A stretch of 64,000 nucleotides of DNA, taken from NCBI RefSeq assembly GCF_000179575.2, contig NC_015636.1:1217495-1281494 (forward strand), given 5' to 3'. This DNA is from Methanothermococcus okinawensis IH1 (lineage in GTDB: Archaea; AGJL01; Methanococci; Methanococcales; Methanococcaceae). Below are positions 48,868 through 58,405 of the stretch, piece by piece. The notes under the pieces were generated by a model. It was not told the DNA's origin, did no database searches, and saw only the letters and a list, made by a program, of their open reading frames with translations. Each line of letters starts with the position of its first letter. The stretch's first letter is position 1. The translations under genes were made by a program, and so were the position numbers.

Positions 48868-51800
48868 ATGAAGTGGAAGTTTTTTACACTCTCAGTTTTG
48901 ATGATTTCATTAATTGGGATGTGTTATGCAGAAAATGTATCCGTAGAGTTAATCCCAAATAATATATCAGCCAATGTTGGAGATACTATTAATTTAGATT
49001 TGATTGTAAAAAATGTGCCAGATAACTTAAAATGTGAAGGTTTTGAAACATATATTTATTATAATTCAAGTATGTTGAATATATCAAAGAACGATGTTGT
49101 TTTAAAAGATGTATCCGGAAGCATAAGCAAAGAAAATATAACTGTATCTAATGGAGAAATTTGGATTTCATTATGGTTTAGTAAAGATTTTTCAGGTAAT
49201 TTTACCATAGCAGCCTTATCATTTAAGGCATTAAATGAGGGAACTGGAAATGTATCACTCCACAATACTGTTGTATCTGATGCAAATGGACAGCATATTG
49301 AGGATAATCCTAACATATCATTAGTTCTTAAAAACTCAAATATGGATATAATTATCAAACCCATAGCTGATATAATAACTCCTAAAATTGCAAATAGTGA
49401 GCTCGGAGAGAATATAACTATTCCTATAATTATATCACCAAAAGAAAATGAAACTATAAATGAAATTTGTGGAACTTTAAGTTATGATAAAACAATAGTG
49501 AATCCTGTTAATTTATCATCAAGTGATGGAATAGTTTCATTTAATATATCAAATGGATTCTTTAAAATAGAAAATATTAATAAATCATCAAATTTCACAA
49601 TAAATGTCACTTATAATGTAATAAATGTAGGATCTACTGCAACTCAGTTAAGAGATGTTGCAATTAAAGATATTGAAAATTACAGTGTCGTTAAAAATTC
49701 TGATATTATAAATATTTACATCCCTGGACCGGATCTGGTAATTACTAATATCTCAATACCCTGCTTAAAATCATATCAAGACAATATAATACCAATCACT
49801 GTCAAAAATATTGGAGAAAGAAACATTTCAAATAATTTCACAGTTACATTATATATGGATGCTAATGAAATTGGTAAAAAGACAGTAAATGGATTAACTA
49901 TTGGAAAAACAAAAACTACAAACTTTACATTTATGCCTTTGGATAATAAAAACTACACCCTAGTTGCAGTTGTTGATTCATCTGGAAAAATAAAAGAAAC
50001 TAATGAAACCAATAATAAATATGTAAAAATTGTTGAAGCAGTTGAACAACCTATTTCACTAAACTTAGTTCCATCGACAAACTTAACAAAAACAGGCGAA
50101 ACATTTACAGTAGATATTAAATTGAACAACATAACTGATAAAAGACCTGCTAAGGGCATAGATGGAGTTTTAACTTATGATTCAAAAGTATTAAACTGCA
50201 CAAACTTTACATTCTCAATAAATGCATCAGAAAACCTTAAAAATATAACATTTAAAAATGGAAAGGTATTATTTAGTATAATGGATGGAAATATAACCAA
50301 ACCAACTGTTATAGGTAGAGCAACCTTTAAAGCAATAAATGTAGGTAACTCAAACATAGGATTAGAAAATGTCGTTGTTTCAGATATAAATGGATACAAA
50401 TTTAATAAGATATTTATATATCCAAAAACAATGACTGTTGAGGGTCCAGATGCGTATATTAAAAATATATCCGTTGAAAATCCATATTATTTAGAACCTG
50501 CAATAGTTAAAGTTGAAGTATCTAATAAAGGACATGCGGATTCAACAGAAACTTTTGATGTCCATTTATATGTGGATTCAAATGACTTAGGAACAAAAAC
50601 AGTAAATAATTTATCAATTGGAAAAACAAAAACCATATCATTTAATTGGATACCACAAGATAAAAAGAACTATACAATTGTAGCTTTAATAAATCCAACA
50701 GTTGATGAGAATGTATCAAATAATAAATTAGTTAAAAAAGTGATGATAGTTGAACAACCTATTTCATTAAACTTAGTTCCATCGACAAACTTAACAAAAA
50801 CAGGCGAAACATTTACAGTAGATATTAAATTGAACAACATAACTGATAAAAGACCTGCTAAGGGTATAGATGGAGTTTTAACTTATGATTCAAAAATATT
50901 GGAATGCACAAACGTTACATTCTCAATAAATGCATCAGAAAACCTTAAAAATATAACATTCGAAAATGGAAAGGTATTATTTAGCATAATGGATGGAAAT
51001 ATAACCAAACCAACTGTTATAGGTAAAGCAACCTTTAAAGCACTGGATGTTGGAAACTCAGAAATTGGATTATGTGGAGTTGCGGTATCGGATATAAACG
51101 GATACAAATTTAATAATGTAATTACTACTCCGAAAACTGTTGTAGTTCAAGGACCAAATATTAAAATTACAAGTATAGATGTTTCAAATCCATCATTATA
51201 CAGAGCACCTACTACAATAAATATAACAATAACCAATAATGGTCATCAGGATATTATAAACAAGTCATTTGATGTTCATTTATATGTAGATTCAAATGAT
51301 TTAGGAACAAAAACAGTAAATAATTTGTTAATTGGGGAAACAAAAACTTTATCATTTAATTGGACACCAACAGATATTAAAACATATACAGTTGTTGCAA
51401 TAGCAGATAAATTCAATGCTGTTAAAGAAGAAAACGAAAGCGATAATAAGTTGGTTAAGAAGGTGAATGTTGTTGAAGAACCTGTTTGGCTAAAATTATA
51501 CAACAGATCTGAATCTAATGGAACCATAACGGCATCTATTGATGTAGACTCCATAAATCCTAAAAGACCTTGCAGTGGTTATGACCTTGGCTTAACCTTA
51601 AAAAATGTTGAAATTTTAAATATAAGTGGAATTGGTACATGTTATTGGAATCTAACTAATGGCAGTTTATTTGTAAGTGGATACAACTTCTCAAAATCTG
51701 GAAAATTCAATATTGGAAATATAACATTTAAAGTTATTAATAAAAATGATACCTCTTACTTGATAATAAAACATGCAGTATTGTCAGATTGGAAGGGGTA

Positions 51801-52929
51801 TAAATTTAAGAGAATATTCCTAAACAATACAATTACAACTAAAACAATAAATGAAGCATTAAAATCCATTAATATGGATTCTAAAGTATGGAATCTAACT
51901 GAATTAGATAAGATAGATATAATCTCTGAAAGCTTTAATATAACAGTAGTTCCAATAGAAAATGATACTCTTAGAATACCTATCTTAGAAAATATATCCA
52001 TAAACCTTACTGAAGAAAATGTTGAGACTTTGGAAGAGGTTAAACAAAAAGCTACTGAATTTAACAATATTAAAATTGAAAATGAAAATGATATATATAA
52101 AATAATAAATAATACGGAAATCAAACCTATCGTAAATACAGGATTTAACATAACAAATATAACAAAGGAAACTAAAAAAGAAAACAATAAAGTGATATCT
52201 TCAATTAAATTTAATGTAACAAACACATCAACTAAGGGACTTTCGATAACAAGAATTCCAATAGGTCCTTTAAATGTTGAAGGTATAACTGTAAATAATG
52301 GAACAAAAAACATAACCTTAAAAGAAAATGATTATTCCAGTAAAATAGGATGGTATACAATACCAACTAAGGGGGTATTAGAAATAACCTTAGTTAAGGA
52401 CCCTGAAGTAAATGTTATATTATCTGCCACACTTCCATCAATAACTACAACATATTACAGTGGAGGTGGTGGAAGCCACCATATGACGATAAAAACTTAT
52501 TCAGATGTAGCACAAGATATTAAATCAGAAAAGATTAAAGAAATCGTTCATAACTACAAATTAATATTAGGTTCAGAAATTGACAATAACATGTCAGCAA
52601 AACATCTTAAAAACACATCAGAATTAATAAATAAACCATTGGAAATAAAAGAAGACTGTATATTAATAGGAGGTCCAGTAGCTAACCCATTGGTTAAAAA
52701 ATTCCTCTGGACATTCCCAGTTAAAGTAACAAATGATTACCCAGGAGCTCATATGGGAGTCATCCAAAAACAGATAATAAACGGACATAATGTAATATTA
52801 TTGGCAGGTTCAGATAGATACGGAACAAAAGCAGCAGTAGAATACTTTAAAACATTGGATGATATTCCATCAGAACCTATATTCGTAGAATGGAAAGATA
52901 ACAAAGCAATTAAAATAAATAAACCTTAA
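48868..52929 (+). CDS. Multi-cohesin S-layer scaffold protein
   Basis: 1353 residues. Order: signal peptide 1-21; cohesin 1 (22-162); divergent cohesin-like 2 (165-286); CARDB-like 1 (287-392); cohesin 3 (394-526); CARDB 2 (525-626); cohesin 4 (630-761); CARDB 3 (762-870); cohesin-like 5 (872-995); a mostly helical linker; a beta domain; a GGGGS hinge near 1199; and a C-terminal S-layer domain (ILIGGPVANPLVKKF; LAGSDRYGTKAAVEYFK). Methanococcal S-layer proteins share this C-terminus, so the scaffold should be embedded in the cell wall. Many N-glycosylation sequons. GGTGATACC precedes the ATG. I infer that it holds dockerin-tagged solute-binding proteins. Confidence 0.85.
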   Translation: MKWKFFTLSVLMISLIGMCYAENVSVELIPNNISANVGDTINLDLIVKNVPDNLKCEGFETYIYYNSSMLNISKNDVVLKDVSGSISKENITVSNGEIWISLWFSKDFSGNFTIAALSFKALNEGTGNVSLHNTVVSDANGQHIEDNPNISLVLKNSNMDIIIKPIADIITPKIANSELGENITIPIIISPKENETINEICGTLSYDKTIVNPVNLSSSDGIVSFNISNGFFKIENINKSSNFTINVTYNVINVGSTATQLRDVAIKDIENYSVVKNSDIINIYIPGPDLVITNISIPCLKSYQDNIIPITVKNIGERNISNNFTVTLYMDANEIGKKTVNGLTIGKTKTTNFTFMPLDNKNYTLVAVVDSSGKIKETNETNNKYVKIVEAVEQPISLNLVPSTNLTKTGETFTVDIKLNNITDKRPAKGIDGVLTYDSKVLNCTNFTFSINASENLKNITFKNGKVLFSIMDGNITKPTVIGRATFKAINVGNSNIGLENVVVSDINGYKFNKIFIYPKTMTVEGPDAYIKNISVENPYYLEPAIVKVEVSNKGHADSTETFDVHLYVDSNDLGTKTVNNLSIGKTKTISFNWIPQDKKNYTIVALINPTVDENVSNNKLVKKVMIVEQPISLNLVPSTNLTKTGETFTVDIKLNNITDKRPAKGIDGVLTYDSKILECTNVTFSINASENLKNITFENGKVLFSIMDGNITKPTVIGKATFKALDVGNSEIGLCGVAVSDINGYKFNNVITTPKTVVVQGPNIKITSIDVSNPSLYRAPTTINITITNNGHQDIINKSFDVHLYVDSNDLGTKTVNNLLIGETKTLSFNWTPTDIKTYTVVAIADKFNAVKEENESDNKLVKKVNVVEEPVWLKLYNRSESNGTITASIDVDSINPKRPCSGYDLGLTLKNVEILNISGIGTCYWNLTNGSLFVSGYNFSKSGKFNIGNITFKVINKNDTSYLIIKHAVLSDWKGYKFKRIFLNNTITTKTINEALKSINMDSKVWNLTELDKIDIISESFNITVVPIENDTLRIPILENISINLTEENVETLEEVKQKATEFNNIKIENENDIYKIINNTEIKPIVNTGFNITNITKETKKENNKVISSIKFNVTNTSTKGLSITRIPIGPLNVEGITVNNGTKNITLKENDYSSKIGWYTIPTKGVLEITLVKDPEVNVILSATLPSITTTYYSGGGGSHHMTIKTYSDVAQDIKSEKIKEIVHNYKLILGSEIDNNMSAKHLKNTSELINKPLEIKEDCILIGGPVANPLVKKFLWTFPVKVTNDYPGAHMGVIQKQIINGHNVILLAGSDRYGTKAAVEYFKTLDDIPSEPIFVEWKDNKAIKINKP
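50041..51470 (+). repeat. Internal duplication in the scaffold gene
   Basis: Cohesin 3 (from 50041) and cohesin 4 (from 50749) are about 90 percent identical at DNA level with a 708-bp period. The CARDB units at about 50553 and 51269 are also close, with a period of about 714 bp. A recent in-gene duplication of a cohesin-CARDB module explains this. Confidence 0.85.
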
Positions 52930-52930
52930 T

Positions 52931-52960
52931 TACTTTTTTATTTTTTATTTTTTTAATTTT
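52931..52960 (+). terminator. T-rich transcription terminator after the scaffold gene
   Basis: A run of T-rich sequence directly after the stop codon, with several T5-T7 blocks, as expected for intrinsic termination in archaea. It ends at the left end of the insertion sequence. Confidence 0.5.
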
Positions 52961-52972
52961 CTGACAGTGTGA

Positions 52973-54117
52973 TTACGGTATTCCTCTCTTTATTAGTTCT
53001 TTACTACACGATTTAACCACTTCATAAAATGATAAACCATATTTATGGCTTAAATATTCTATGCAATTTGAAACTATTGCTAAAAATCTAATAAACCCTA
53101 TATTACTATTTTTAGATGTTAAATAGTTCCCTTCAATTTTTAAAACTGATTTATCCCTTTGATGCTTTTCTTCTATCATAGGTCTCTTGATATATTCCCC
53201 TATTATATTTTCTGCCTTCTTTTTATGGTCTATACATACCAAATACTTGGGTTCCTCCTGGTTTCGAAGCGAATCTGAAAGATTCGCTGACTTACAAAAA
53301 CCCCTTGGGTTTTTGTTAAGTTTCATTAGCACTGCAACGATTTTAACCCTACCTACATTAGGGATATTAACCACTTTATGATATAGTTTAACTTCTGTTT
53401 CGTTAATTGTCCTTAATTTAAACTTATTTTCTTCCAAATCCTTCTTAAATAGTTTTTCTATTTGGACTTTCTTACCAAAATACTCAACTATGATGTTTTT
53501 CTTAATTTTCCCAATGTAACATAGACCCAATTTCTTAGACTCCTTCATAACATCCTTTGTAGTTATAAAAGCGTCTCCTATTACCGTCCTGATATCGGTG
53601 TTGGATAAGAACCCAAGAATATCTATAAATATATTTGTAGATTTTTTGTTTAAAGGTTTTGTTGTAGTATAAATTGAGTATATCCCTTTTTATTATGATA
53701 AATACAGCAATTTATTTGTTCTTGATATAATTTTCTATTGTTCTTCGATGTAATTATATCTAATAATACATCCATAAACCTTTTCACTCCATCTCCTTAT
53801 GAATGTTGAATCAATTATTGCAGTGAATCTAAACCTTTTATCATTCAAGATATCGGGAAGGCTTGCTAATTGGTTATATACGCAAATCTCATTTTTTGAT
53901 AGTTTTTGAATGTTTTTGATGATGGTAGTTCTGTGGATTTTTGAAATACTCTCTGAAAATGCTTTAATGGTCTTTATTGGGGTTAGCACTCTAACCTGTG
54001 CAAACCTGGATAACTCATCTGAACAGTTAAATCCTAAACTATTTATAGAATTAGTGAGTACATTATTAAGTGTTTCTAACCTGTTATCACTAAACTTTTT
54101 TATTTGAGTATGTTCCT
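52973..54117 (-). pseudogene. Broken DDE (IS4-like) transposase
   Basis: An N-terminal piece (53735-53989, with the first catalytic Asp in IIDSTFIRRW) and a C-terminal piece (52973-53548, with HKKKAENIIGEYIKRPMIEEKHQRD holding the likely Glu) are in one frame but separated by TAG and two TAA codons. Between them, homology-like sequence (RKLYQEQINCC) is in the +1 frame, then VIGDAF with the second Asp is back in the first frame, so at least two frameshifts occurred. No start codon is visible upstream of 53989. The C-terminal piece also has a palindromic in-frame insertion at 53262-53320. Confidence 0.8.
53262..53320. repeat. Double-hairpin insertion within the transposase
   Basis: AGCGAATC/GATTCGCT (53268-53275, 53281-53288) and ACAAAAACCC/GGGTTTTTGT (53294-53303, 53307-53316) lie side by side. 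The segment keeps the frame open and adds about 20 residues to a poorly conserved site. Its two-hairpin layout resembles the insert upstream of ksgA at 11700-11760. Confidence 0.6.
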
Positions 54118-54292
54118 TTTAACTATTTTTATTTTTCGATGTTAAGGTTGATATCGTTAAATCACACTATCAGTTAATTATAATTCTCAATGGATTCTAT
54201 TTTTTATTATTTTTTATTTATTTTATAAACTATATATATTATTAAAACATATATTTTATAATCTCATTATTTAATAGATAGGAGGGAATATT

Positions 54293-55807
54293 ATGCTGTT
54301 TTTAAAGGTTAAATATTTAGATTTGGATTTAGAAACTAATGCAATTATTATAAATGAGGAAGACTTAAAAGGAACTGCATATTACCCTCATGATAGGGTT
54401 TTAGTGGAAACCTCAGGAGGTTCTTTTATAGGAACATTATACTCAACAAAAACGATGGTATCTCCGGGAGAAGTGGGTTTTAGTAAGACTATCATGCCTA
54501 TGCCTTTGAAAGAAGGGGAAGAGGTTAGAATAAGACACGCTCAAAAACCTTCATCTTTAAATTATATTAAGAAAAAAATGGAAGGTCAGACTTTAAAACC
54601 TCATGAGATACATACGATAGTGGATGAAATTGTATCTAAAAAGTTATCAAACATTGAATTAACTGCATTTGTAGTTTCCAACTATATAAATGGTATGGAA
54701 ACAAATGAAATTGTCGAAATGACGAAGAGAATGGCTGATACAGGAGAAAAACTTGAATGGGAGAATAGCCCTATTGTGGATGTTCATAGTATTGGGGGTG
54801 TTCCTGGAAATAAATATGCACTCCTCACCATCCCAATAGTGGCATCTGCCGGTATAATCATTCCAAAAACCTCATCAAGAGCCATTACCTCAGCAGCTGG
54901 GACAGCTGATATTGTAGAAGTCCTTGCAAATGTAAATTTAAATGCAGAAGAGATAAAAAGAGTGGTAAAAGCTACAAACGGATGTTTAGTTTGGGGAGGA
55001 GCTGTTAATCTTGCACCAGCAGATGATATCATAATAAATGTGGAGAGACCACTTGCAATAGACCCTAAACCTCAATTGCTTGCAAGTGTTATGGCAAAGA
55101 AGATTGCAACAGGTATAAACTACACCGTAATTGATATCCCCATTGGACCTGGTGTAAAGATAAAAAATGAAAAAGAGGGAAACCAATTAGCAAGGAAATT
55201 TATAGAGCTCGGGGACTTACTTGGAATTCGTGTTGAATGTGTTTTGACATACGGTGGTCAGCCAATAGGTAGGGCAATAGGTCCTGCACTTGAAGCGAGG
55301 GAAGCTTTAATGGCATTAACAGATTTCAAATCAGCTCCAAACAGTTTAATTGAAAAATCCACTTCGCTTGCAGGGGTGTTATTAGAACTTGGAGGAGCAG
55401 CACAGCCCGGAAAAGGTAATAAATTGGCATGGGAAATTTTATCATCAGGAAAAGCATTGGAGAAATTTAATGAGATAATAACTGAACAGGGTGGAAAAGA
55501 AACAAAACCCGATGAAATTGAAGTGGGAAATTTCAGTGCAGATATAATTTCTCCTGATAATGGATATATAACATATATATCAAATAAGTTAATTACAAAT
55601 GTGGCAAAAGAGGCAGGAGCTCCGAAGGATAAAAAGGCAGGAATTCTATTGCATGCAAAAGTAGGGGATAAGGTGGATAAAGGGGAAGTATTATATACCA
55701 TTTATTCGAGCTCGGAAGAGAGGCTAAATGCCGCAGTTAATCTTGCAAGAAGAACCTATCCTGTGAAAGTCGAAGGCATGCTCCTTAAAAGAATTAGCAA
55801 ATTTTAA
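54293..55807 (+). CDS. deoA: AMP phosphorylase
   Basis: 504 residues, the archaeal thymidine-phosphorylase-like family that cleaves nucleoside 5'-monophosphates to ribose 1,5-bisphosphate and base. An extra N-terminal domain of about 90 residues precedes the core with VDVHSIGGVPGNKYALLTIPIVAS, TSSRAITSAAGTADIVEVL and the C-terminal biotinyl-like region. AGGAGGGAAT precedes the ATG. In archaea it feeds nucleotide ribose into central metabolism with ribose-1,5-bisphosphate isomerase and type III RuBisCO, not visible here. Confidence 0.94.
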   Translation: MLFLKVKYLDLDLETNAIIINEEDLKGTAYYPHDRVLVETSGGSFIGTLYSTKTMVSPGEVGFSKTIMPMPLKEGEEVRIRHAQKPSSLNYIKKKMEGQTLKPHEIHTIVDEIVSKKLSNIELTAFVVSNYINGMETNEIVEMTKRMADTGEKLEWENSPIVDVHSIGGVPGNKYALLTIPIVASAGIIIPKTSSRAITSAAGTADIVEVLANVNLNAEEIKRVVKATNGCLVWGGAVNLAPADDIIINVERPLAIDPKPQLLASVMAKKIATGINYTVIDIPIGPGVKIKNEKEGNQLARKFIELGDLLGIRVECVLTYGGQPIGRAIGPALEAREALMALTDFKSAPNSLIEKSTSLAGVLLELGGAAQPGKGNKLAWEILSSGKALEKFNEIITEQGGKETKPDEIEVGNFSADIISPDNGYITYISNKLITNVAKEAGAPKDKKAGILLHAKVGDKVDKGEVLYTIYSSSEERLNAAVNLARRTYPVKVEGMLLKRISKF

Positions 55808-55824
55808 ATAATAACTTTTAAATT

Positions 55825-56226
55825 CTAAATAGTAAATTTCATCTGCTTTCCTTCCCCTATTAATTCTTTAAAATCCTTAGCAATAGGGCATATCTTATAA
55901 TAATCCAATAAATAATTCTTTTTAGATGTTGTTAAAAGATATGGATTTATAAACAAAATTTTTCCATTCATCTTTAATGCAATATATGGCTGAGCTCCGA
56001 AAATTTCTGAAAAATTTATAAGTTTATCCACATCTTCCTTTGAAATATAAAATTTTTCTTTTGAGGTTATTTTACATTCTAATGCATAGATATTTCCTTT
56101 TTTTCCAACAATTAAATCGATACCATGACTTCCAGCACTTCTAACAACTGCAAATCCTTTATTTTCAAACATTTTTTTGAGCTCTCTTTCAAAATTAGAA
56201 CCTTTTTTATATTTATATCCTTTCAA
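55825..56226 (-). CDS. hjc: Holliday junction resolvase Hjc
   Basis: 133 residues. GSNFERELKKMFENKGFAVVRSAGSHGIDLIVGKKGNIYALECKIT contains the catalytic Glu, Asp and Glu-x-Lys set of archaeal Hjc (quoted positions about 9-53 of the protein). TTG start after a GGTG site. Resolves four-way junctions in recombination. Confidence 0.95.
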   Translation of the reverse strand: MKGYKYKKGSNFERELKKMFENKGFAVVRSAGSHGIDLIVGKKGNIYALECKITSKEKFYISKEDVDKLINFSEIFGAQPYIALKMNGKILFINPYLLTTSKKNYLLDYYKICPIAKDFKELIGEGKQMKFTI

Positions 56227-56308
56227 ATAGACACCATATTAAATAAAATAGCATATTAAATAATAAAAATAGATATAATGCTAATAATATATCAATATCT
56301 TATAAATA

Positions 56309-56752
56309 TTATTTAACAGCCTCAGCAATCTTCTTAAATTCATCTATACTTATTTTTTTATTTTTTTCCAATATGGAATTGTATTTTCTGTCAATTTCAT
56401 CGATATTTAATTCTCCTTTTTCAACCTCTTCCAAACCTTTTGAAATTAGTTCCAATGCTTTCTGTTCTGCTTCAAGTTGGTGAAATCCCTCTCTTGGACC
56501 TCCTTTTCTAAATGCCCTACATCTTCTCTTATCCCATATAGGAAATCCCCTATCCTTACAAAATATTTTATTTTTTTCAAGATTTCTAACCATGTCTGCT
56601 ATTTTATCTACAAGTTCATCTTCCCCTTCAATATATGCTCCAAAACATGTTTCTTTAACTTTTATATCATAATTCAATGAATTTAAATACCTGAATAGCT
56701 TTGAAGGAGAAGTATTGGCATCCTCTGCTAAAACAATTACCTTTGTTTTCAT
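56309..56752 (-). CDS. Methanogenesis marker protein 6
   Basis: 147 residues. VKETCFGAYIEGEDEL, IFCKDRGFPIWDKRRCRAFR and GGPREGFHQLEAEQKAL match the methanogen-specific marker 6 family; function unproven, found in organisms with methyl-coenzyme M reductase. GGTGGTAGT precedes the ATG. Identification from recalled family motifs. Confidence 0.75.
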   Translation of the reverse strand: MKTKVIVLAEDANTSPSKLFRYLNSLNYDIKVKETCFGAYIEGEDELVDKIADMVRNLEKNKIFCKDRGFPIWDKRRCRAFRKGGPREGFHQLEAEQKALELISKGLEEVEKGELNIDEIDRKYNSILEKNKKISIDEFKKIAEAVK

Positions 56753-56944
56753 ACTACCACCAATTACAATATAATTTTAAATTAAATATATTTTTAATTT
56801 TTTCAACATTATATCTAAAAATATAATCTCATATCCAATATAATATTTTTATTTTATATATATGTTAGTTATTACATTTTAGTTATATTTTACAATTTAT
56901 AATTTTATTAATATTTTATTAATTTATATTTTTATTAATTTATA

Positions 56945-58018
56945 TTATTCTACATCTTTTTTAAACCATCTGTAATAGTTTTTCTCAACATAAGCCCTTA
57001 TATCATCTGGAATTAGCCCATTTACATAAGAATACACTGAAATTCCACCTGCTCCTACACCCTCCTTTACAGAACCTTTGCAGTATGATTTTAAACCTTC
57101 AATATGTGATTTATCGTAATTGAATTTTGAAGCGAATATAGGCACATTCTCATCTATTTGCTCAATAATTCCTTTTAAGTCTGCGTTTTTATCATTTAAA
57201 ACAAATTCTGTTGTTCCTATTGATATCAACCCTGATTTTAATATATTTTCTTTTGTATGGTTTTTATTTATTTCCTTTATAACAGAAAGCACAGAAGCCA
57301 TTTGAGTTCCACCTGCCAATATTACGGGTTTTCCTTTTTTAACTGATGAGACCGCCATACCTGCAACAACAGGCATCATTTTATCGCCTACTGCATTTAA
57401 AATATCAAATACATCCTTTGATTTTGCATATTTTAAACCATTTTCAACGACATTTAATTTTAACTCCTTTGGATTTTTAACAGAGCCTGAGCTCATCCTG
57501 TTTTTTGCATCATATCCTAATCCCATTAACACACCCAATGCCGTGGTTGTCCCACCTGGAACACTTTCTCCAATTATTAAAGCATCGGATGTTAAATTTT
57601 TTCCAATTATTTCCCCCATTTTAAATAATTCCTTTGAATTGTTCATAGCTCTGCCTTTGTAAATATCCCCCGTTGGTTTTTCATCCACGGAGATATATGG
57701 TATTTTTGGTTTTATAGCACTTCCTGCATCCACCGTTAAAACTGGAATATTTTTTAAATCTACATTTGCCCTTGTAATGGTAGCTGGGCTTGGACATCCT
57801 GTGGCATCTATTGGTGGTGTTGGTATGGATAAGCTCTTACCCATTATTACGAGCTCCATGTCTGCTGCTGGAGTATATTCAATTACCTTTTTATTTACCC
57901 CAGATATTGGAATATATTTTGTGGTTTCTATTGATGAAATTACACAGGAAAATTGGACTTTTTTATTTTTTATTTTATCTAAAAATCCATTATTGTCATT
58001 TATAGATATTATTGACAT
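56945..58018 (-). CDS. cobT: Archaeal CobT, nicotinate-nucleotide phosphoribosyltransferase
   Basis: 357 residues. Activates the lower-ligand base for cobamide synthesis. DATGCPSPATITRA, GESVPGGTTTALGVLMGLG, VVAGMAVSSVKKGKPVILAGGTQM and GVGAGGISVY are conserved in the archaeal CobT/UPF0284 group. GGTGGTGTT precedes the ATG. Cobamides are needed for methyl transfer in methanogenesis. Confidence 0.92.
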   Translation of the reverse strand: MSIISINDNNGFLDKIKNKKVQFSCVISSIETTKYIPISGVNKKVIEYTPAADMELVIMGKSLSIPTPPIDATGCPSPATITRANVDLKNIPVLTVDAGSAIKPKIPYISVDEKPTGDIYKGRAMNNSKELFKMGEIIGKNLTSDALIIGESVPGGTTTALGVLMGLGYDAKNRMSSGSVKNPKELKLNVVENGLKYAKSKDVFDILNAVGDKMMPVVAGMAVSSVKKGKPVILAGGTQMASVLSVIKEINKNHTKENILKSGLISIGTTEFVLNDKNADLKGIIEQIDENVPIFASKFNYDKSHIEGLKSYCKGSVKEGVGAGGISVYSYVNGLIPDDIRAYVEKNYYRWFKKDVE

Positions 58019-58054
58019 AACACCACCTTATAGGCTTATAGGCAAATATAATAT

Positions 58055-58405
58055 TTAGCAGGTAATTTCCATTTCACCTTCATTTAATCCATTGTAATTT
58101 AAACCTTTTATGGTAGATTCTCTAACTATCTCTTTATTTCTTTTCAATACTTCCAATTTCATATTTAATTTAATTACATCCTTTGTTATTTTAATTACAG
58201 CTTCAAATTTAATTAAATTTTTTAATAAATCGTATTTATCAACTTTGAATATCTTTGAAGCATCCAATATCTCCATCCCTACAATACCTTTGTTATCAAA
58301 ATCCAATAAAACATCATCTAAATCAATAGTCATTTTTGATTTTGCACCTTTTTTATATACAAATAAGTCATCATTTTCAAAATCATAATCAACACTAATA
58401 GTCAT
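58055..58405 (-). CDS. DUF2283-like small protein
   Basis: 116 residues. The first 65 residues (ISVDYDFENDDLFVYKKGAKSKMTIDLDDVLLDFD and GIVGMEILDAS) match DUF2283, and a longer Lys-rich helical tail follows. DUF2283 genes often sit after DUF4258-type toxins, as here with the broken partner upstream; GGAGGG precedes the ATG, which overlaps the partner stop by one base. Confidence 0.75.
   Translation of the reverse strand: MTISVDYDFENDDLFVYKKGAKSKMTIDLDDVLLDFDNKGIVGMEILDASKIFKVDKYDLLKNLIKFEAVIKITKDVIKLNMKLEVLKRNKEIVRESTIKGLNYNGLNEGEMEITC

Larger units (their letters stand above)
52961..54173 (-). mobile_element. Decayed insertion sequence with 13-bp terminal inverted repeats
   Basis: Left end CTGACAGTGTGAT (52961-52973) and right end ATCACACTATCAG (54161-54173) are inverted repeats with one mismatch; similarity extends a few bases outward, and no clear target duplication was found. 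The element is 1213 bp and carries one broken DDE transposase gene. It lies between the surface scaffold gene and the AMP phosphorylase gene. Confidence 0.85.

Noticed and set aside
51756-52313. 185-codon frame opposite the scaffold gene
   Set aside because: Antisense of a well-supported gene; hydrophobic content is an artefact of complementing Asn/Lys/Glu-rich coding sequence.
42241-52929. A true cellulosome or polysaccharide-degrading gene cluster
   Set aside because: No glycoside hydrolase, lyase or carbohydrate-binding module is seen; the dockerins are fused to solute-binding proteins.
53549-53734. Programmed frameshift in the transposase
   Set aside because: Several stops and at least two shifts with no slippery site; decay is simpler.
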